Shown here: piece after piece, positions 6,629 to 9,615 of the stretch
Numbering within the stretch: position 1 is the first letter of the stretch
Layout of the letters: each line of letters starts with the position of its first letter
Source of the DNA: Candidatus Woesearchaeota archaeon
GTDB lineage: Archaea > Nanobdellota > Nanobdellia > SCGC-AAA011-G17 > GW2011-AR17
Assembly: GCA_018302165.1 (NCBI GenBank)
Contig: JAGWAA010000017.1
Coordinates: forward strand, 1 to 9,615
Direction: 5' to 3'
Length of the DNA: 9,615 nucleotides
Notes under the pieces: generated by a model
What the model saw: only the letters and a program-made list of their open reading frames with translations
The model's database searches: none
Told to the model about the DNA's origin: nothing
Program-made: the position numbers and the translations under genes

Positions 6629-8082
6629 TTTCTAAAATCCATTATTTTTATTTCTCTTGTTTTTAAATTCATAACTGGTATCTTTGCAGGAACTACATTT
6701 GTATGTCCTAATTTTTCTTGATAAGCAGTTCTATTTTGAAAAGATGAACAACCAATTAAAGTAATATTCTTATAAGAACTAATCTTTACATCATGATGAA
6801 TATGTCCAGTTACAAAAATATCAGGAATCTTATTAATGACTAAAGGATCCTTTTCTACATCAGGGATATACATACTAGAAATATGTGTAGGTGTTAAATG
6901 TCTCTTTTTAAGTATAAATTCCATCATTTTATCACTTGCATCATAAGATCCAGCCTTTCTCAAAAAATCAATATTATTTAAATAATAATCAAACGAAGAA
7001 CCATGATATATCAACACATCAAACATATTATGAATTTTAATCATACCAGGATTATTAACCATAATTACATTATCTAATTCATATAAATTTTTTGCAAATA
7101 TTTTATTTAGTAAAGGTTGTGGTTCAGAAAGTCTTAAAGCATCATGATTACCAGCAGATAAAACAATAGTAATATCTTTTCTAATTAAAGATAAATATCT
7201 AGCAACTTCATTATATTGTTGATATATATCTTTTAATACAAGTTCTTTTTCTTGCCCAGGATAAATACCAACTCCATCAATTAAATCTCCTGAAATAATT
7301 AAATATTTAACTTTTGCAGCATATTCTTTTTGTTCTTCACTACCAAAATTTAAATTTAACCAATCAATAAACCTTTCAAACTCTTCTTTAGCAAATAAAT
7401 TACTTCCTATATGTAAATCAGATAGAAAAACTACAGAAACATCATCTCTACATTTTTTATATTCTTTTAAAGGCAAATCAGGAAAAATAATTTTATTTGC
7501 ATAAATAGCATTTTCTGCAACGGTTCCAATAATACCAATTACTTCATCAAGAATTAATTCTTCAATAATACTAATCAGTTCTTCATTTTTAGCATTAATA
7601 ATAATTTTAATAATTCCTGTAGGATCTTCAAGTTCGATTATATAAGTTCCATTTTTTGTTTTATCAATTTTATAAATTAAACCAATAATAGCTACAGCAT
7701 CCTTAGGTTTCTTTGAATAAACTTTACTTATAGAAACAGCAGTACTTAATTCAGTTCTTTGTAATAAAATTGTTTTCAAAGCATGATACCTTGCTTTCAT
7801 ATATAATACAAAATCTTTAACTTCTCTTTTTTTAGGTTTATCAACATAAGGATCAATAATTTCAACCTTAGTTACAATTTCATTATTAATATTAATATTA
7901 GATTTATATAAAAAACTATCAAACATCTCTTCACTTAAAGACATAATACTTCCAGCTTTTTGCAAATTGGTTTTTTTAATAAAATTTTCATAATCAAAAT
8001 CATCAGGAATTTTTTTAAATAAATCTGGAGTAATCATATAATTTCTTTCAAAAAAATAATTAATTAATCGTTCTTTTGTCAT
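6607..8082 (-). CDS. polB: DNA polymerase D small subunit DP1 (3'-5' exonuclease)
   Basis: Proofreading and structural subunit of polymerase D, partner of DP2. The 491 residues contain an N-terminal region (1-125), an OB fold (about 128-205, with YIIELEDPTGIIKIII) and a calcineurin-like phosphodiesterase domain (about 215-480). All metal-binding motifs of an active Mre11-like nuclease are present: SDLHIGS (D222, H224), GDLIDG (D266), GNHD (N312, H313), YHGSS (H360) and GHIHH (H427, H429). The C-terminus, SSFQNRTAYQEK followed by PVMNL, matches the DP1 family end. At 491 residues it is shorter than Thermococcales DP1 (over 600), missing most of the long variable N-terminal linker. The start at 8082 is fixed by its TATA box. 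It lies 46 bp after cdc6 on the same strand, so readthrough plus its own promoter are both possible. Its 3' end overlaps the lipoprotein gene. Confidence 0.94.
   Translation of the reverse strand: MTKERLINYFFERNYMITPDLFKKIPDDFDYENFIKKTNLQKAGSIMSLSEEMFDSFLYKSNININNEIVTKVEIIDPYVDKPKKREVKDFVLYMKARYHALKTILLQRTELSTAVSISKVYSKKPKDAVAIIGLIYKIDKTKNGTYIIELEDPTGIIKIIINAKNEELISIIEELILDEVIGIIGTVAENAIYANKIIFPDLPLKEYKKCRDDVSVVFLSDLHIGSNLFAKEEFERFIDWLNLNFGSEEQKEYAAKVKYLIISGDLIDGVGIYPGQEKELVLKDIYQQYNEVARYLSLIRKDITIVLSAGNHDALRLSEPQPLLNKIFAKNLYELDNVIMVNNPGMIKIHNMFDVLIYHGSSFDYYLNNIDFLRKAGSYDASDKMMEFILKKRHLTPTHISSMYIPDVEKDPLVINKIPDIFVTGHIHHDVKISSYKNITLIGCSSFQNRTAYQEKLGHTNVVPAKIPVMNLKTREIKIMDFRNQEDQDS
6642..6664 (+). 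terminator. T-rich terminator of the lipoprotein gene, inside DP1
   Basis: Beginning 14 nt after the lipoprotein stop (6626-6628), this 23-nt stretch is about three-quarters T and includes two T5 runs. It fits an archaeal poly-T terminator. It lies within the antisense 3' coding part of DP1, as required by the convergent overlap. Confidence 0.45.
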
Positions 8083-8103
8083 ATTAGAATAGAATTAACC
8101 CCA

Positions 8104-8111
8104 TATTAAAA
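8104..8111 (-). promoter_or_regulatory. TATA box of DP1
   Basis: On the minus strand TTTTAATA is centred 25.5 bp before the ATG at 8082, in the 46-bp gap after the cdc6 stop. It suggests that DP1 can be transcribed, leaderless, independently of cdc6. Confidence 0.5.
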
Positions 8112-8128
8112 GAATTACTATAATCAAA

Positions 8129-9346
8129 TTATAATGTTAAAGCTTCTTTTAAAAGACCTTCTAATTGTGGAACTGCAGACATAGGTATTCCTAATCCTAT
8201 TTGTCTAGTTCTACCATAACGACCTTTACTAATAACTTTAGCATTAATAATTCCTAACATATCTAATTCAGCAATTAAATCAGAAATTCTCCTTTGCGTT
8301 AAAGGTCTAATTTTTGTTCTATTACATAAATCTTTATACAATTCATAAATATCACCAGTAAATATAGGTCTAGTTCCCGCAGCTTTCACTGTCTCAAAAA
8401 TAGCTAATAATGCAACTTGAGATTGTTTAGGTTGACTTGTAATAATTTCATGAACTCTATCTTTTTCAATTTTTTCTTCAGCTTCATCTAATGAATCTAA
8501 AGTAATTTTTGGAAACCCACTCCTTTCAGCAAGCTCCCCAGCAACTCTCAAAAGTTCTAAAGCTCTTCTTGCATCACCATGTTCTCTTGCGGCATATGCA
8601 GCACATTTTCCTAAAACACCTTCATCAATTGCAGAAGTTCTAAAAGCTTTATTAGCTCTTTCTTTTAATATTCCTTGTAATTGAATTGCATTGTATGGTG
8701 GAAATACAAGTTCTTCTTCTGATAATGAACTTTTAACTCTTGGATCTAAATAATTAGTAAACATTAAATCATTTGAAATACCAACTATAGAAATTTGACT
8801 ATTTTTCAATTCAGAATTAATTCTAGTTAAACTATAAAGTATTTGATCACCAGATTTTGAAACTAATTGATCTATTTCATCTAAAACAATAATCATTAAT
8901 ATATTTTGTTTTTCTAAAGTATTAATAAACATTTTATATACTTCATCTGTTGGTAAACCAGTAGCAGGAATTTCAGTATTCAATGCCCTTGCTAGTTCTG
9001 CTATTAATCTATATTCAGTATCAGAAACTCTCTTTAATTTACAATTTAAATAAAAAATATTAACTTTTAAACTATTTTTCTTTGCAATCTCCATCATATT
9101 TTCACATACATGTTTAATGGTAAGAGTTTTGCCACTTCCAGTTTTACCATAAATAAACATATTAGAAGGTTTCTCACCTCTTAAAGCTGGAGCCATAATA
9201 GCTGCAACTTTTTGTATTTGTTCTTCCCTATGTAAAATATTTTCAGGATAATAATTAGATTGTAAAACTTTCTTATCTAAAAATAAAGGCTCTTGTTTAA
9301 GATAATTCTCAAAATATCCAGTAAGCTTGTTTTCCTCTTTTTCCAT
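8129..9346 (-). CDS. cdc6: Orc1/Cdc6 replication initiator
   Basis: Archaeal origin-binding AAA+ ATPase, which recognises ORB sites and loads the MCM helicase. The 405 residues show the complete domain set: Walker A GKTGSGKT (67-74), Walker B IIVLDEID (152-159), sensor 1 around GISND (189-193), the conserved arginine in DPRVKSSL (R203) and sensor 2 GDARRALELLR (257-267, R260). A C-terminal winged helix (about 305-405) has LTQRRISDLIAELDMLG as its helix-turn-helix and GRYGRTRQ as the basic wing expected to enter DNA. The length is typical for the family. The N-terminus before residue 30 is charged and probably flexible. The gene starts next to the ORB-like site at 9403-9423, so Orc1 may repress its own promoter. 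DP1 follows on the same strand. Nothing suggests inactivation. Confidence 0.95.
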   Translation of the reverse strand: MEKEENKLTGYFENYLKQEPLFLDKKVLQSNYYPENILHREEQIQKVAAIMAPALRGEKPSNMFIYGKTGSGKTLTIKHVCENMMEIAKKNSLKVNIFYLNCKLKRVSDTEYRLIAELARALNTEIPATGLPTDEVYKMFINTLEKQNILMIIVLDEIDQLVSKSGDQILYSLTRINSELKNSQISIVGISNDLMFTNYLDPRVKSSLSEEELVFPPYNAIQLQGILKERANKAFRTSAIDEGVLGKCAAYAAREHGDARRALELLRVAGELAERSGFPKITLDSLDEAEEKIEKDRVHEIITSQPKQSQVALLAIFETVKAAGTRPIFTGDIYELYKDLCNRTKIRPLTQRRISDLIAELDMLGIINAKVISKGRYGRTRQIGLGIPMSAVPQLEGLLKEALTL

Positions 9347-9367
9347 AACATTCCTCTTAATTATTCT

Positions 9368-9375
9368 TATTTAAA
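9368..9375 (-). promoter_or_regulatory. TATA box of cdc6
   Basis: On the minus strand TTTAAATA is centred 25.5 bp before the ATG at 9346, implying a leaderless mRNA. A GAGGA purine motif also lies 4 to 8 nt before the ATG, but would be absent from a leaderless message. The ORB-like site begins about 28 bp upstream of the box. Confidence 0.65.
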
Positions 9376-9402
9376 GATTAATATTCAATGAAATAATGAC
9401 CC

Positions 9403-9423
9403 AGTCCTCTATTTCCAATGGAA
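9403..9423 (-). promoter_or_regulatory. ORB-like Orc1 binding site 1
   Basis: On the minus strand the core is TTCCATTGGAA followed by ATAGAGG. The 11-bp core is a perfect dyad and differs from the canonical archaeal ORB core TTCCAGTGGAA only at the central base. A weaker G-string (GGACTGGGT, ending at 9399) follows, on the side where ORBs carry their G-run. It lies between the cdc6 promoter and the A+T-rich tract. Confidence 0.75.
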
Positions 9424-9474
9424 CTATTTTTAATTTAATTATATTGTATTCAAACAAGCTTTATTTATAAATCT

Positions 9475-9495
9475 ACCCCTTTATTTCGAGTAGAA
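9475..9495 (-). promoter_or_regulatory. ORB-like Orc1 binding site 2
   Basis: On the minus strand the site reads TTCTACTCGAA, then ATAAAGGGGT. The dyad is less perfect than in site 1 (TTC...GAA arms) but the G-string GGGG is complete. Aligned without gaps to site 1 it matches at 14 of 21 positions (shared TTC...T.GAAATA.AGG..T). It has the same orientation and lies 72 bp away, close to seven helical turns, so both initiators would sit on one face. Confidence 0.6.
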
Positions 9496-9515
9496 TAACA
9501 AAAAAGTATTGAATG

Positions 9516-9531
9516 TATAATAGATATTATA
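9516..9531. repeat. Inverted repeat at the edge of the A+T tract
   Basis: TATAATA (9516-9522) and TATTATA (9525-9531) are separated by GA. The 7-bp arms could cruciform or hairpin, and they mark the ORB-proximal edge of the presumed unwinding element. Low sequence complexity limits its significance. Confidence 0.4.
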
Positions 9532-9536
9532 TAATA

Positions 9537-9558
9537 TATAATATAATATAATATAATA
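9537..9558. repeat. TATAA pentamer tandem repeat
   Basis: Four perfect tandem copies of TATAA (9537-9556) plus two bases of a fifth, preceded by a slightly irregular copy at 9530-9534. It belongs to a 35-bp stretch without G or C (9524-9558). Such DNA melts easily and is the best candidate for the site where the origin opens. Confidence 0.8.
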
Positions 9559-9570
9559 CCGAAAAACATA

Positions 9571-9591
9571 TAATAATAATAATAATAATAA
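9571..9591. repeat. (TAA)7 trinucleotide repeat
   Basis: Seven perfect tandem TAA triplets, followed by an alternating AT run and further TAA copies to 9612. The stretch 9568-9612 has no G or C. It is separated from the pentamer repeat by a short block containing CCG and a C. Together the two form the presumed duplex-unwinding element. Confidence 0.8.
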
Positions 9592-9615
9592 ATATATATA
9601 ATATAATAATAAGCT

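Larger units (their letters stand above)
9347..9615. other. Putative replication origin (oriC), right edge open
   Basis: This gene-free region directly upstream of cdc6 has the three elements expected of an archaeal origin: an adjacent initiator gene, ORB-like sites (9403-9423 and 9475-9495), and a duplex-unwinding-type tract of nearly pure A+T (9516-9612). Flanking genes on the minus strand run away from it, co-directional with a leftward fork. The right half, where a second set of ORBs in inverted orientation would be expected, is outside the window. Replication activity is inferred, not shown. Confidence 0.75.

Noticed and set aside
9350..9354. GAGGA before cdc6 as a functional Shine-Dalgarno
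   Set aside because: The TATA box predicts a transcript starting at the ATG, so this purine motif would not be in the mRNA.
9513..9551. Short plus-strand reading frame starting ATG in the A+T tract, with an ATTTATAAAT palindrome at 9463-9472 as possible promoter
   Set aside because: Only about a dozen low-complexity codons before a stop; explained by the repeats. The palindrome could be a TATA box but no gene follows it in the window.
9537..9612. CRISPR array or mobile-element terminal repeats
   Set aside because: Period is 3 and 5 bp with no unique spacers, no cas genes, and no transposase or target duplication.

Overview
The window is a strongly A+T-rich piece of an archaeal chromosome. 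It carries an Orc1/Cdc6 initiator and both subunits of the archaea-specific D-family DNA polymerase (DP1 and DP2). PolD excludes bacteria, and its presence argues against most Crenarchaeota. The low G+C, compact layout, short proteins and leaderless promoters fit a small-genome lineage such as the DPANN (Woesearchaeota/Pacearchaeota-like), but that placement is inference.

Layout, left to right. 1-341 (minus): N-terminal part of seryl-tRNA synthetase, cut by the window edge. 342-540: divergent promoter region. 541-816 (plus): small winged-helix regulator. 887-1993 (plus): ribose-phosphate pyrophosphokinase. 2041-2442 (plus): small protein resembling nucleoside 2-deoxyribosyltransferases. 2439-5900 (minus): PolD large subunit DP2, meeting the previous gene tail to tail in a shared TTAA. 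6008-6628 (plus): predicted lipoprotein. 6607-8082 (minus): PolD small subunit DP1, overlapping the lipoprotein gene by 22 bp. 8129-9346 (minus): Orc1/Cdc6. 9347-9615: no gene; it looks like a replication origin, with two same-orientation ORB-like sites and a run of almost pure A+T tandem repeats at the window edge.

The right part is a replication block: origin, then cdc6, DP1 and DP2 all transcribed away from the origin. The initiator would bind the ORB-like sites and open the A+T-rich tract, and PolD would copy the DNA. The same order (origin, cdc6, DP1, DP2) is known from Thermococcales; here a lipoprotein gene in the opposite orientation separates the two polymerase genes. The left part pairs a PRPP-forming enzyme with a possible nucleoside/nucleotide-processing protein.

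A TATA-like box centred about 25-28 bp before the ATG precedes six genes, so most transcripts should be leaderless. This spacing, plus homology, moves two starts: DP2 to the ATG at 5900 and the lipoprotein to the ATG at 6008. The winged-helix gene is the exception, with a leader of about 35 nt and a purine-rich Shine-Dalgarno sequence. I see no CRISPR array, transposon, tRNA or rRNA, and no convincing wholly new system. The most interesting items are the origin, the interrupted polymerase cluster and the unclassified lipoprotein.
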